In this document: one piece after another, positions 25,542-34,394 of the stretch
Layout: each line of letters starts with the position of its first letter
How positions within the stretch are numbered: the first letter of the stretch is position 1
From: an uncultured bacterium
Lineage (GTDB): Bacteria > Actinomycetota > Coriobacteriia > Coriobacteriales > Coriobacteriaceae
Length of the DNA stretch: 64,000 nucleotides
NCBI GenBank assembly: GCA_905214465.1
Contig: CAJMMD010000007.1
Coordinates: 16,385 to 80,384 of the forward strand
Direction: 5' to 3'
The notes under the pieces: generated by a model
Told to the model about the DNA's origin: nothing
Databases searched by the model: none
What the model saw: only the letters and a program-made list of their open reading frames with translations
Translations under genes and position numbers: made by a program

Positions 25542-26105
25542 ATGAGGGTCGACAAAGTCGTTCCTGCTGCTCAGGGATATAAACGCGTAGCGAAAATACC
25601 TTTAAAGGGCGTTCTCCTTGCAATAAATAAGTTATCGAACAAAACTTATAAAAAGCTATACCCTCGCTACTTGGCGTGGCTAGGGGTCAACATCTCGGAT
25701 AAGTTCTCCGAGTACGGTGATCCTTGGATAAGCCCTGAATGCCGCTTCGATGCGGCGGGCTACAATCTCATCACTTTGGGCGATGGAGTCACCATCAGCT
25801 ATGGAACGTCCATCTTAGTCCACGACTACAGCATCGACAAGGCGTTGTATGCTCGCCATGGGACTCATGGTAAGCTTCTCAAGTCTGTGACTATTGGCAG
25901 GAACTGTTTTATCGGCGCAAACACAATGATTCTGCCTGGCACTGTTATCGGTGATGACTGCATCATCGGGGGGGGGTCGGTTGTCAAAGGCCGCTTTCCG
26001 GTTGGATCGGTCGTATGCGGCAACCCGGCTCGCGTTGTTGGAACTGTAGATGAGTTCCTTGAAAAGCACGAGGCCAAAGAGGATATCGTTTATGGACTTT
26101 CCTAA
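25542..26105 (+). CDS. Hexapeptide-repeat acyltransferase (LbH, maltose O-acetyltransferase-like)
   Basis: A 187-residue protein with a helical N-terminus (to about residue 50) and a left-handed beta-helix: LGDGVTISYGTSILVHD, VTIGRNCFIGANTMILPGTVIGDDCIIGGG (landmarks only), ending in VVCGNPARVVG. The CoA-binding pattern and the HDYS/H pair suit O-acetylation of a sugar in the repeat unit. The three Gly codons of CIIGGGS form an uninterrupted run of nine G. It follows the GT4 gene by 2 nt and overlaps the next gene. Confidence 0.85.
   Translation: MRVDKVVPAAQGYKRVAKIPLKGVLLAINKLSNKTYKKLYPRYLAWLGVNISDKFSEYGDPWISPECRFDAAGYNLITLGDGVTISYGTSILVHDYSIDKALYARHGTHGKLLKSVTIGRNCFIGANTMILPGTVIGDDCIIGGGSVVKGRFPVGSVVCGNPARVVGTVDEFLEKHEAKEDIVYGLS
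25968..25976 (+). repeat. Nine-G homopolymer tract in the acyltransferase gene
   Basis: GGGGGGGGG encodes three consecutive glycines in the beta-helix, about 40 codons from the end. A gain or loss of one G would truncate or alter the C-terminus, a classic slippage site. Confidence 0.85.
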
Positions 26106-27162
26106 TGAGAAGGTGCTGCTGATTTCACGTCTCGACGGAAACAGGGGGCCTTTGGGCGTAGCCGCGGCAGTCCACTCCCGTCTTGCCCAGAATCATGCTT
26201 GCAAGCTTGCTGAGGTTTATTCCTTTGCCGATGTGCTAAAGCTCATTGTGAAGATTCCATTTACTTACAAGGGTTACTCCATATGCGTGCACCAAAATGG
26301 ATTCAGAGTACCCATGGCGCTCTGCATGCTATCGAAGATTGATCACGGCAATAACTACTACCTCGTAGTTCATGGCATTGCAGCCGAAGAACGCAAATAC
26401 CGGCCGGTGCTGTCTCGTGATCTTAAGCTCGAACCTAAGCTAATTAGAGAGTTCCCGAATCTCATCTGTGTTTCTAGGTTTGAGGCTGAAGTTCTTAAGA
26501 AGTTGTATGGCCGTAACGAAAACGTTACGGTGATAGGGAACGGTGTCGACCTCCCTGTAGGGGTTGAAGTCGACTCATTGTTGGCTGAGAAGCGCTCCTC
26601 GAATCCTCCCGTCGTGATAACGACGGGAGGATTCGAGGAGCGCAAGGGCTGCGATCTCGCACTCCTTGCGCTGTCGAAGTATGCTGCCCTAACGGATGCC
26701 CAACCTAGGCTCATAGTATGCGGTCGGGATTCCCGGGCCGTCGGCTCCAATCGTGCCCTCTGCGAAAAGATGGCTAGGGAGGGTGGTGTTGAGCTTGATT
26801 ACCGCGGAGAAATATCTGACAAGGAAGAGTTAATGAGGCTCTATCGTAAGGCTGACTTCTATGCCGGGCTCAGCAGGTTCGACACCTTCAATGTATCCGT
26901 TTTGGAGGGCGCCGCATCTTGCTGCATACCTATTGTTTCCGAGAAGTGCGGCGCCTCTGCGCTCTTTGACGGATCCAACTCTATTCGTTGCGATATCGAC
27001 GAAGCGGATTGGGCAGATGAGGCTGCCACATCCCTTGTTCGCCTGTGTTCTGATAACGCCCTCTATCGCGAGGTGGCAAGTCGCTCTCACGCTGTTGCCA
27101 CAGCGAATACTTGGGATGCCGTGGCGGAGCGCTATTGGGAGGTTCTTTCGAATGACGAATAG
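26092..27162 (+). CDS. GT4-family glycosyltransferase
   Basis: A 356-residue glycosyltransferase. The N-terminal half carries VHQNGFRVPMALCML and a YYLVVHGIAAEER region; after the linker ICVSRFEAEVLKKLYG come the GT4 landmarks VIGNGVDLP, ITTGGFEERKGCDLALLAL and the donor-site segment SRFDTFNVSVLEGAASCCIPIVS. Acceptor and donor cannot be told. The ATG at 26092 lies within the end of the acyltransferase gene, with GAGG 9 nt upstream. A 24-bp perfect inverted repeat spans codons for SSNPPVVITTGGFEERKG. Confidence 0.83.
   Translation: MDFPNEKVLLISRLDGNRGPLGVAAAVHSRLAQNHACKLAEVYSFADVLKLIVKIPFTYKGYSICVHQNGFRVPMALCMLSKIDHGNNYYLVVHGIAAEERKYRPVLSRDLKLEPKLIREFPNLICVSRFEAEVLKKLYGRNENVTVIGNGVDLPVGVEVDSLLAEKRSSNPPVVITTGGFEERKGCDLALLALSKYAALTDAQPRLIVCGRDSRAVGSNRALCEKMAREGGVELDYRGEISDKEELMRLYRKADFYAGLSRFDTFNVSVLEGAASCCIPIVSEKCGASALFDGSNSIRCDIDEADWADEAATSLVRLCSDNALYREVASRSHAVATANTWDAVAERYWEVLSNDE
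26592..26643. repeat. 24-bp perfect inverted repeat with 4-nt loop inside a glycosyltransferase gene
   Basis: Arms 26592-26615 and 26620-26643 match perfectly around a GATA spacer. The right arm encodes the conserved TGGFEERKG loop of the enzyme, so the sequence is not an insertion in non-essential DNA. Confidence 0.95.
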
Positions 27163-28342
27163 CGCTACCGCTGATCAGCCTGTAAACCTATCACTTTCGT
27201 CAAGGAGCTCGGTCTTCTTCTGGATGGGTTTTTGGGTCTTATTTGCCAAATTCTTTCTCCAAGCTACTGTTTTCGTTGCGGTAGAAGGTGCGTTTGCTAA
27301 GGTCTTATTGCTATTTGGATGCGCTTTTCTGGCGTTCAGGGTGGCTGTCCTTTTCCTGGAGGGCCACTCGAGCGGTTTGGGAATTATAGGTATATGTCTC
27401 GGAACTGTGTCCTATGTTCTATCTGGCGAGTCTGTTTTGTTGACTACTTCGCTTCTTCTTACCGCCGCATATGAAATTGATCCGCAATCTATCCTTAAAT
27501 GCTGGAGCCGCGCCGTAACGGCAATCATAGTCCTTATGATCTGGACCTATGTCATCGCTCGGCTGATGGGCGTGACGATTGGATTGCAATGGTCCGATAT
27601 CGGAGGCCTGTCTTCGAATCGTAGTGCGTTGTTTTTTATCCATCCGAATTACTGCGCAGCCGTATTCTTCGCTTGGGCTATGGCCATGTTCTGTCGAACG
27701 GATGTACACATTGCGCTGAGGGGAATCGTCGGCGCGATTTCTACGAGTGTGATTGTTGCTGTAGCGGGTTCGCGGACTTCGGCAGCATCTCTCCTTCTCT
27801 TCTATGCATTGGTGGTTGTACTAACGGCCTGGTCAAATCGTGCGGGCAGCGGCTTTGTAAAATGGGTGCCAAGGGTTATCGTTGCCGTTCCTTTGGTTCT
27901 CTTTCTTTTTACGTTGTGGATTTCCGCCATCTGGTTCATGGGACCCAACTTCAGCCAGGCTGCGAGTGATTTTCTTACTGGTAGGCCTGCTCTTTGGTGG
28001 GCACAATGGAATTATGCTGGTCTCACTGTTTTCGGACACCATGCCTTTGAAGGCGTTCTTCTCATCAGGGGATCATTTCACGATATCCACACTGTTGATG
28101 GGATGTACGCATCGTTTCTGTTCAATATGGGGGTCGCAGGTTTCGCCTGGCTTCTAGTGCTCGCATGGCGTGCTTTCAAATTGAAGGAAGGAATCGATCC
28201 CATCTTTGCAGCCGCTCTTATTGCCATTTTCATCTTTGCTTTCACCGAGTGGCATGCCGTAAATGCTGCTGTCTGCGCCCCTCTAATTCTCCTCTCTCGA
28301 GGAATGGTGCCTATCGAAAGGAGAGTACTCCGTGATTCCTGA
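27152..28342 (+). CDS. Wzy-like O-antigen/capsule polymerase, integral membrane
   Basis: A 396-residue protein with about ten hydrophobic segments and little charged sequence between them. A larger extracytoplasmic loop lies near residues 260-310, containing FLTGRPALWWAQWNYAGLTVFGHH (landmark), similar to the R/G-rich loop of O-antigen ligase/polymerase proteins (GRxxLW). Wzy polymerises repeat units on the outer membrane face. The ATG at 27152 overlaps the upstream gene by 11 nt and has GGGAGG 9 nt away. Sequence identity in this family is low, so the call rests on topology, the GRPALW motif and context. Confidence 0.75.
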   Translation: MTNSATADQPVNLSLSSRSSVFFWMGFWVLFAKFFLQATVFVAVEGAFAKVLLLFGCAFLAFRVAVLFLEGHSSGLGIIGICLGTVSYVLSGESVLLTTSLLLTAAYEIDPQSILKCWSRAVTAIIVLMIWTYVIARLMGVTIGLQWSDIGGLSSNRSALFFIHPNYCAAVFFAWAMAMFCRTDVHIALRGIVGAISTSVIVAVAGSRTSAASLLLFYALVVVLTAWSNRAGSGFVKWVPRVIVAVPLVLFLFTLWISAIWFMGPNFSQAASDFLTGRPALWWAQWNYAGLTVFGHHAFEGVLLIRGSFHDIHTVDGMYASFLFNMGVAGFAWLLVLAWRAFKLKEGIDPIFAAALIAIFIFAFTEWHAVNAAVCAPLILLSRGMVPIERRVLRDS

Positions 28343-29486
28343 TATTCACAAACCTCTAATTTCTCAAATGACTTGGTACCAGTCTCAAAACTATGGGACG
28401 GTTCTTCAGGCATATGCCTTGCAAAGAACATTGAATGACATTGGGGCGGACGCTCGCCTCGTGAATTACGACCCCGCGCCTTGGCAGCAGCGAAATCAAT
28501 CCGGGCTGCGTAAGAGTAAGCCCTTCAAGGCCGCTCGCATGTTCCAGCAGCGTGCAATGGGGGTTGCGCCGTTCACCTCAGCCGAGAAGAGTGCCGCGTT
28601 CAAGGGGTTTACTTCCACCTTCATTAAAGAAACCGAGCCGGTAGCTTCGCCAGATGATTTTGAAGCTCTGAATTCCTTTTTTGATGCGTTTGTCTGTGGC
28701 AGCGATCAAGTGTGGTCCCCACGTTGCTTCGACCCTCGTTACTATCTCGATTTCGTCGCTGACGATAAACCCCGTATCGCCTATGCTCCAAGCTTCGGTT
28801 GTGACTCGCTCCCGGATACCATTGCTGCGGCTATCGCCCCACTTGTCTCTGGCTTCAACGCTTTGAGCGCTCGTGAGACTGCGGGAGCGCGAATGGTGAG
28901 GGACCTTAGCGGCAGGGAGTGTAAGGTTGTCTGCGATCCAGTGGTACTGCTCGGTGCTGATGAGTGGCGTTCTATCAGTCGGCATGACACTCCGCTAGTC
29001 TCCGAGCGCTACTGTCTCTGCTACTTCTTGGGTCGCTCCGAGGGGAACTGGAAGCTTGCCCGTTCCATTGCCAAGAAAAAGGGCCTCGAACTCGTTATCA
29101 TCCCTGTGTTTAACGGAGATATTAAGCGTGGGGGTATGGTTCCTTCTGGCGTGGGGCCGCTAGAGTTCCTCTGGCTCATAGACAATGCATCCCATGTGTG
29201 CACTGACTCGTTCCACGGTCTTGTCTTCTCGACCCTACTAGAACGAGACTTCTCTGTCTTTGAACGCTTTAAACCTGGCACCACCGCCTCACAAAACGTA
29301 AGAATTGAAAGCTTTTTGAGCCTTACAGGCCTTGAGGATAGATTAATCCGATGGGATGCTAAGGACGCATCCTGCTCTGTCGCCCAAGTCAACTTTGCTC
29401 GTGCCGAAACCAGGATTTCCTCACTTCGCCAGAGTTCTCTGGAGTATCTGCGAGGGGCTCTCAAGCCGGTACTCTCTGAGCACTAA
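28332..29486 (+). CDS. Polysaccharide pyruvyl transferase family protein
   Basis: A 384-residue protein matching the pyruvyl transferase family: ISQMTWYQSQNYGTVLQAYALQ at the N-terminus, VCGSDQVWSPRC near residue 120, YAPSFGCDSLPD, and the C-terminal CTDSFHGLVFSTLLERDF. Members transfer pyruvate from PEP to form ketals on sugars, but many capsule-locus members have unproven activities. GTG start at 28332 with AGGAG about 8 nt upstream, overlapping the polymerase gene by 11 nt. Confidence 0.82.
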   Translation: MIPDIHKPLISQMTWYQSQNYGTVLQAYALQRTLNDIGADARLVNYDPAPWQQRNQSGLRKSKPFKAARMFQQRAMGVAPFTSAEKSAAFKGFTSTFIKETEPVASPDDFEALNSFFDAFVCGSDQVWSPRCFDPRYYLDFVADDKPRIAYAPSFGCDSLPDTIAAAIAPLVSGFNALSARETAGARMVRDLSGRECKVVCDPVVLLGADEWRSISRHDTPLVSERYCLCYFLGRSEGNWKLARSIAKKKGLELVIIPVFNGDIKRGGMVPSGVGPLEFLWLIDNASHVCTDSFHGLVFSTLLERDFSVFERFKPGTTASQNVRIESFLSLTGLEDRLIRWDAKDASCSVAQVNFARAETRISSLRQSSLEYLRGALKPVLSEH

Positions 29487-29530
29487 CGGTGCGCGTAATC
29501 GTGAACCATTAACAAAGAAAGGTAGCGTAG

Positions 29531-31264
29531 ATGCCTGCTAAGTACACAGAAGAGAAGAACGTTCTCATGCTCATGAGTCTTATGAAGCAGCATGGAGTGA
29601 GGAAAATCGTTGCCTCTCCGGGGACCACAAACATATCGTTCGTGGTCAGTCTTCAGCGCGACCCGTATTTCCAGGTGTTCTCCTCCGTTGATGAACGCTC
29701 CGCGGCCTATATCGCCTGCGGTCTTGCAGAAGAGTCTGGCGAGCCGGTGGCTCTCAGCTGCACGCAGGCCACAGCGTCCAGGAATTACTTTCCGGGTCTC
29801 ACTGAGGCCTATTATCGGAAACTTCCCGTGCTTGCAGTTACTTCGACGCAGCATGCGGTCCGCATTGGCCAAAACATTCAACAGGCCATCGATCGAACCG
29901 TCCAACCTATCGACACCGTGAAGTTGAGCGTGCAAGTGCCTATCATTCAGAGCGCTGAGGATGCCACTTACGCCAACGTTGCCATCAATCGAGCGCTGCT
30001 TGAGCTTCGGCGCGATGGCGGAGCCCCCGTCCACATCAACCTCACCACAACCTATACCAAGGTATACGATGCCTCAGAGCTCCCCAAGAGCCGTAGCATC
30101 ATGCGTTATACATCAGAAGATGAACTTCCTCAGATCCCTTCCGGCTCCAGGGTTGCCGTCTATGTCGGTGCGCACAGCCGCTGGAGCGATAGACTTACCG
30201 TTGCCGTTGATTCATTCTGCGAGACCTACGGCGCGTGCGTTCTCTGCGATCAGACGAGTAACTATTGGGGCCGTTACCGCGTGAACCCCTCGCTGCTTTT
30301 CTCGCAAGGCAATGCCGTTGCCTCGTCAGAGACAATCGACGTCCTCATCCACATCGGGAACACTTCGGGGGGAGCCGCGCCAAGACGTCTTAAGGCGTCC
30401 TGGCGCGTCAATCCGGATGGAGAGGTGCGCGACACTTTCGGTTGCTTGAAGAACGTCTTCGACATGTCTGAGGAGCGCTTCTTTGAAACATATGCGAGTA
30501 TGGTTGACTCGACTACTTCGCCGGCGTACCGAGAGGAGTGCGCGCGCGAGGCTACCGCCATTATGACCAAGATTCCTGAATTGCCTTTCTCAAACGCTTG
30601 GATGGCTCAACAGACTCTGCCCCTCTTCCCTGAGGGCTCAATTATCCACATGGGAATTTACAACTCGTTGCGTACATGGAGCCTCTTCGAGGGCAATCGG
30701 GTCCGTGGGTACTGCAACACGGGAGGATTTGGCATCGACGGTGGCGTATCAAGCCTGCTCGGAGCATCGCTGGCTACAGATGCCCCCTGCTTCGGCGTGT
30801 TCGGTGACCTTGCATTTTTCTATGATATGAATGCACTCGGTAACCGTCATGTTGGCAACAACCTACGCATCCTCATTGTTAACAACGGCTGCGGTGTCGA
30901 GTTCAAGAATCATATCAATCGCGCTTACCCCCTCGGCGATGAGGCAGACCTCTATGTAAGCGCTCGGGGCCATTACGGGCACCAGTCGCGCAAACTTATT
31001 AAGCACTTTGCCGAGGACCTTGGGTTCGAATATCGGGGCGTTGAGACAAAAGATGAGTATCTAGTCGCTGTTGACTTGCTCGTTTCACCAGAACCGCGCG
31101 ACCGCCCCGTTCTGATTGAAGCGTTTGTGCGACCCGAGGACGACACCGATGCACTTAAGATCCTCTACAGTATCGAGGAGACTACGACGGGAAACGCCAA
31201 GGCTGCCATCAAGTCTGTCATTGGTGAAAAAGGCGTACGCATGCTGAAGGGGCTTGTTCGATGA
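29531..31264 (+). CDS. MenD-like thiamine-diphosphate-dependent enzyme
   Basis: A 577-residue three-domain ThDP enzyme. The N-terminal Pyr domain has VASPGTTNISFVVSL and SSVDERSAAYIACGLAEESG, with the activating Glu as in MenD. The C-terminal PP domain has the cofactor motif FGDLAFFYDMNALGN...VNNGCG (GDL...NN), also MenD-like. Menaquinone genes are absent and the gene lies inside a capsule operon, so it probably builds a modified sugar or acyl substituent by decarboxylating a 2-oxo acid. The following SDR gene starts inside its stop codon (ATGA). A 14-bp imperfect inverted repeat (30376-30407) lies within the gene. Substrate unknown. Confidence 0.75.
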   Translation: MPAKYTEEKNVLMLMSLMKQHGVRKIVASPGTTNISFVVSLQRDPYFQVFSSVDERSAAYIACGLAEESGEPVALSCTQATASRNYFPGLTEAYYRKLPVLAVTSTQHAVRIGQNIQQAIDRTVQPIDTVKLSVQVPIIQSAEDATYANVAINRALLELRRDGGAPVHINLTTTYTKVYDASELPKSRSIMRYTSEDELPQIPSGSRVAVYVGAHSRWSDRLTVAVDSFCETYGACVLCDQTSNYWGRYRVNPSLLFSQGNAVASSETIDVLIHIGNTSGGAAPRRLKASWRVNPDGEVRDTFGCLKNVFDMSEERFFETYASMVDSTTSPAYREECAREATAIMTKIPELPFSNAWMAQQTLPLFPEGSIIHMGIYNSLRTWSLFEGNRVRGYCNTGGFGIDGGVSSLLGASLATDAPCFGVFGDLAFFYDMNALGNRHVGNNLRILIVNNGCGVEFKNHINRAYPLGDEADLYVSARGHYGHQSRKLIKHFAEDLGFEYRGVETKDEYLVAVDLLVSPEPRDRPVLIEAFVRPEDDTDALKILYSIEETTTGNAKAAIKSVIGEKGVRMLKGLVR

Positions 31265-32343
31265 AAGCGCTACTTCTGGGGGGCACGGGTGCGATAGGGA
31301 ACTATCTCCAGGGGGAACTTTCCTCTCGTGGGTGGGACGTCTTCGTTACCTCTCGAAGCGCCCGTAGATCGCAGGGTTCGGTCACCTATCTCCGGGGCAA
31401 TGCGAAGGATCCAGTATTTCTCGCTGATGTGTTAAAGGATGGATACGATGTCCTAGTAGACTTTATGACATGGGACCCCGAGGTATTCCGTTCAGTGTCC
31501 GAGCTCATGCTTGCTTCGGCTGGCCGCTACGTATTCCTCTCGTCCTACCGTGTCTTTGCCGATTCGCCGATTATTGACGAGCGAAGCCCGCGTCTCCTTG
31601 AGTCGTGTCCTGATGAGAGATATCGCGCTGGCGGAGAGTACGCAATCATTAAAGCTCATGAGGAGGACATCCTTCGATTCGGCTCGATGGAGAACTGGAC
31701 CATCGTGCGCCCCGCCATTACCTTCTCGGGTGATGGTGTGGGCAGATTTCAGCTATGTACATACGAAAGCAGTCTCTGGCTTTGGCGCGCTTTAAAGGGG
31801 CTTCCGGTCCCCGTCGTTCACGATATGATGGGGAAACAATGCACTCTCACATGGGCATGTGATGTCGCGCGGATGATTGCACTGTTGGTCGGGAACTCCG
31901 CTGCCGCCGGTGAGGACTTCAATGTGGCGACCTCGCAGCACCAGACTTGGGGCGAAGTGCTCAACTTGTATCGCTCCGTCTTGCCGGTCGAGACGCGCGA
32001 TGTGACACTTCATGACTATGAGTACCATTGCGGTCCCGCTTTGAAGGAATATGGCTACATTCCCCAGGTTCGCTACGACCGTATGGTCGATCGCATTCTC
32101 GACAACTCAAAGGTGCTTGAGTTCACGGGGCTAACGACTGGCGACCTTACCGACGTTCGAGAGGCGCTTCCCCGGGAACTCTCGGCCTATCTTTCGCATG
32201 GGCCGCACCTCTCCGCATCCCCGACGGTGCAAGGGCGCCTCGATCGAGTCTCCGGTTCGTCATTGCCGTTTCGAGACACTTTAAGCGAATTTGGGGTTTC
32301 TGGTTCCCTTAAGTATCTTGCTGCAATATTTGGGTTGGTGTAA
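31261..32343 (+). CDS. NAD-dependent epimerase/reductase (extended SDR) coupled to the ThDP enzyme
   Basis: A 360-residue SDR with an N-terminal nucleotide loop LLGGTGAIGNYL and a YVFLSSYRVFAD segment. The usual YxxxK may be represented by YAIIKAHEE (residues about 127-135). The WTIVRPAITFSGDG region is typical of atypical SDRs. It overlaps the ThDP gene by 4 nt, so the two are made in step and probably act in sequence, for example addition of a carbon unit followed by reduction. The last 45 residues after YLSHGPH look non-conserved. Confidence 0.75.
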   Translation: MKALLLGGTGAIGNYLQGELSSRGWDVFVTSRSARRSQGSVTYLRGNAKDPVFLADVLKDGYDVLVDFMTWDPEVFRSVSELMLASAGRYVFLSSYRVFADSPIIDERSPRLLESCPDERYRAGGEYAIIKAHEEDILRFGSMENWTIVRPAITFSGDGVGRFQLCTYESSLWLWRALKGLPVPVVHDMMGKQCTLTWACDVARMIALLVGNSAAAGEDFNVATSQHQTWGEVLNLYRSVLPVETRDVTLHDYEYHCGPALKEYGYIPQVRYDRMVDRILDNSKVLEFTGLTTGDLTDVREALPRELSAYLSHGPHLSASPTVQGRLDRVSGSSLPFRDTLSEFGVSGSLKYLAAIFGLV

Positions 32344-32350
32344 AGGAAAC

Positions 32351-33784
32351 TTGAGTCAAATAAAAAAGAAGAAACAGGATACTGAGGGTTCCGAGCAATC
32401 GCATGCTATGGCTCTCATTAAGAACACGGGCATCTTTGCTATTGGCACATTCGGCTCTAAGATTCTCACGCTTCTGATAATCCCGCTTTGTACTCATTAT
32501 ATCGCAACGGACGACATGGGCATCTATGACATGGTCTATACCATAATTGCCCTCCTGCAACCCATTGCAGTTCTTGCTATTCCAGAGTCGCTGTTCCGTT
32601 GGGTTATTGATGCTAAGGCCGATAAAAAAAGCGTCTACTCGACTTGGTTGGGTCTCTTTGCTGGGCTTACAGCGGTGTTCACGGCGATATTCTGGATCTG
32701 CTGGCTTATTGTCGACTTTGCCGATGCGGGTCTGATGTATGTCCTTGTCGTATTGAGCTGTCTTTATCAGAGTTTTCAGTACGGCACGCGTGGCCTTCAT
32801 AACAATAAGTTGTTCGCGATTTCTGGCATCGTTTACTCAATCGCGTACTGTCTTGGCTGTTTTCTCCTGGTCGCCGTCCTGAATGTGGGATATCACGGAC
32901 TTCTTTACGCGATGCTGTCCGCCACAGTCGTAGCATCGCTATTTCTGGTTGTTCCGCAGAGAGAACTCAGATCGTTTGCGGCATCCGGCATTAATGGGGA
33001 AGTGGCGTTGGAGATGCTGCGCTACTCGCTTTATTTGTTGCCCAATCAGCTGAGTTGGTGGGCGATGACTATGCTCGGGAGACTGATAATTGTCGGCTTC
33101 ATGGGCTATTCCGCAAATGGCATCTTCTCCGTGGCGATGAAGTTTCCCTCCGCGCTCTCGATGATTTCCAACATTTTCACCCCCGCTTGGCAGGAGCAAG
33201 CAGTTATGCTCTTCAAGAAGAAGGGGAAGGACGAGTATTTCTCGAAGGTATTCAACCAATACGCCATTTTGCTTGCTACTTTGCTCATCCCCGGCGTGCC
33301 TGTGACCAAGCTCTTTGTCCATTTTGCCATGGATCCTTCTTACTTTTCATGCTTTAACTACGTAGCACTTTTATACCTAGGCGCCGCCCTCAATGCGCTT
33401 TCTGCGTTTGTGGGAGTACTATATATGTGTGCCAAGGACACCAAGGGCGCTGCCAGTACTACGGTCATCGGCGCCGCCGTGAATATCGTTGCATCCCTTG
33501 CGCTTGTTCCCTTGATAGGTCTTATGGGGGCGGCACTTGGCAACTTCCTTGGAAATGCAGCCATTCTCGTTGCTCGCTTGAAGCAAACCCATAGATACTG
33601 CACGATGACTGTTGACTGGAAGAGGATTTTGGCTTACGGAGTGATTGTCGTTGTGGTTTCGCTTCTTGCGGCTGGTCTCAACTCGCTTCCTTCGATTTGC
33701 GCACTATCCCTCTGCTGCGCAATTGTCTTCTATTTTGCTAACCGCAGCTCCGTTAAGACTCTCAAGAGTTTCCTTAATAAATAG
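32351..33784 (+). CDS. Wzx-like oligosaccharide flippase
   Basis: A 477-residue MATE/MOP-superfamily protein with about 12-14 hydrophobic helices. It opens with ALIKNTGIFAIGTFGSKILTLL and contains PLCTHYIATDDMGIYDMVYT, both typical of polysaccharide flippases. It would move the lipid-linked repeat unit across the membrane before Wzy polymerisation. TTG at 32351, just after AAGGA, is the likely start; ATG at 32408 is a possible alternative. It is the last gene of the polysaccharide operon. Confidence 0.83.
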   Translation: MSQIKKKKQDTEGSEQSHAMALIKNTGIFAIGTFGSKILTLLIIPLCTHYIATDDMGIYDMVYTIIALLQPIAVLAIPESLFRWVIDAKADKKSVYSTWLGLFAGLTAVFTAIFWICWLIVDFADAGLMYVLVVLSCLYQSFQYGTRGLHNNKLFAISGIVYSIAYCLGCFLLVAVLNVGYHGLLYAMLSATVVASLFLVVPQRELRSFAASGINGEVALEMLRYSLYLLPNQLSWWAMTMLGRLIIVGFMGYSANGIFSVAMKFPSALSMISNIFTPAWQEQAVMLFKKKGKDEYFSKVFNQYAILLATLLIPGVPVTKLFVHFAMDPSYFSCFNYVALLYLGAALNALSAFVGVLYMCAKDTKGAASTTVIGAAVNIVASLALVPLIGLMGAALGNFLGNAAILVARLKQTHRYCTMTVDWKRILAYGVIVVVVSLLAAGLNSLPSICALSLCCAIVFYFANRSSVKTLKSFLNK

Positions 33785-34394
33785 CATTGTGGAATAATTT
33801 TTCGGTTGAGCAGGGAAACTAGCTGTTAGCACCGGGCGATTTTAACCACTGCTAAAAATAATTTTTGACCATTTCCGCTCACCGAATATTGACCACCACG
33901 TCCCTGCTGCCACCTGACGTTTGCGGTATCTACGCGATAACGTCAGGTGTGCAATTGTGACGAACGAGAACTTAGATGGCCCACGGTAAGATATAACCAC
34001 GACGCCCTGTGAAATGTCAGTAGAGGAGGGGGTAGGCCCGCAGGTATGTAACATTGCGGAGTACTACAGAAAGACAGAGCTTGCTCGCTTCCGGACGAGG
34101 ACGATCAGGAGCACGGGTTCAGGGCCCTGCCTCATGGGAACATCGGGAAGATAGCTTCAATTGCACATTGGATATTCCAATTATCCTTATTTGTTGACTT
34201 GAGAGTCGGCTGCCGATCGATTACGTAAGAGTCTCCTCCATTCACCGACTGACAAAACGATTTACACCTAATTATTGGCGCTGCTCAGGGACATTTTCTT
34301 TGTTTGTGCCTTGATCTCGCTAAACTAATAACTGCTGCTACCAGGGCATTTTCTGGTGCACATTCTATTGGCTCCTGCGAAGATCGGAGCGGGT
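33785..34394. other. Intergenic region after the polysaccharide operon
   Basis: About 600 bp without a supportable gene. A TGACCA-rich stretch at 33866-33895 resembles the multiple terminal repeats of IS21-family elements, and a perfect 11-bp inverted repeat (CACCTGACGTT/AACGTCAGGTG, 17-nt loop) lies at 33911-33949, possibly the operon's terminator though no U-tract follows. The rest looks like decayed or regulatory DNA. Confidence 0.4.

Noticed and set aside
29531..31264. MenD of menaquinone synthesis
   Set aside because: No other men gene is present and the gene is embedded in, and coupled to, capsule genes.
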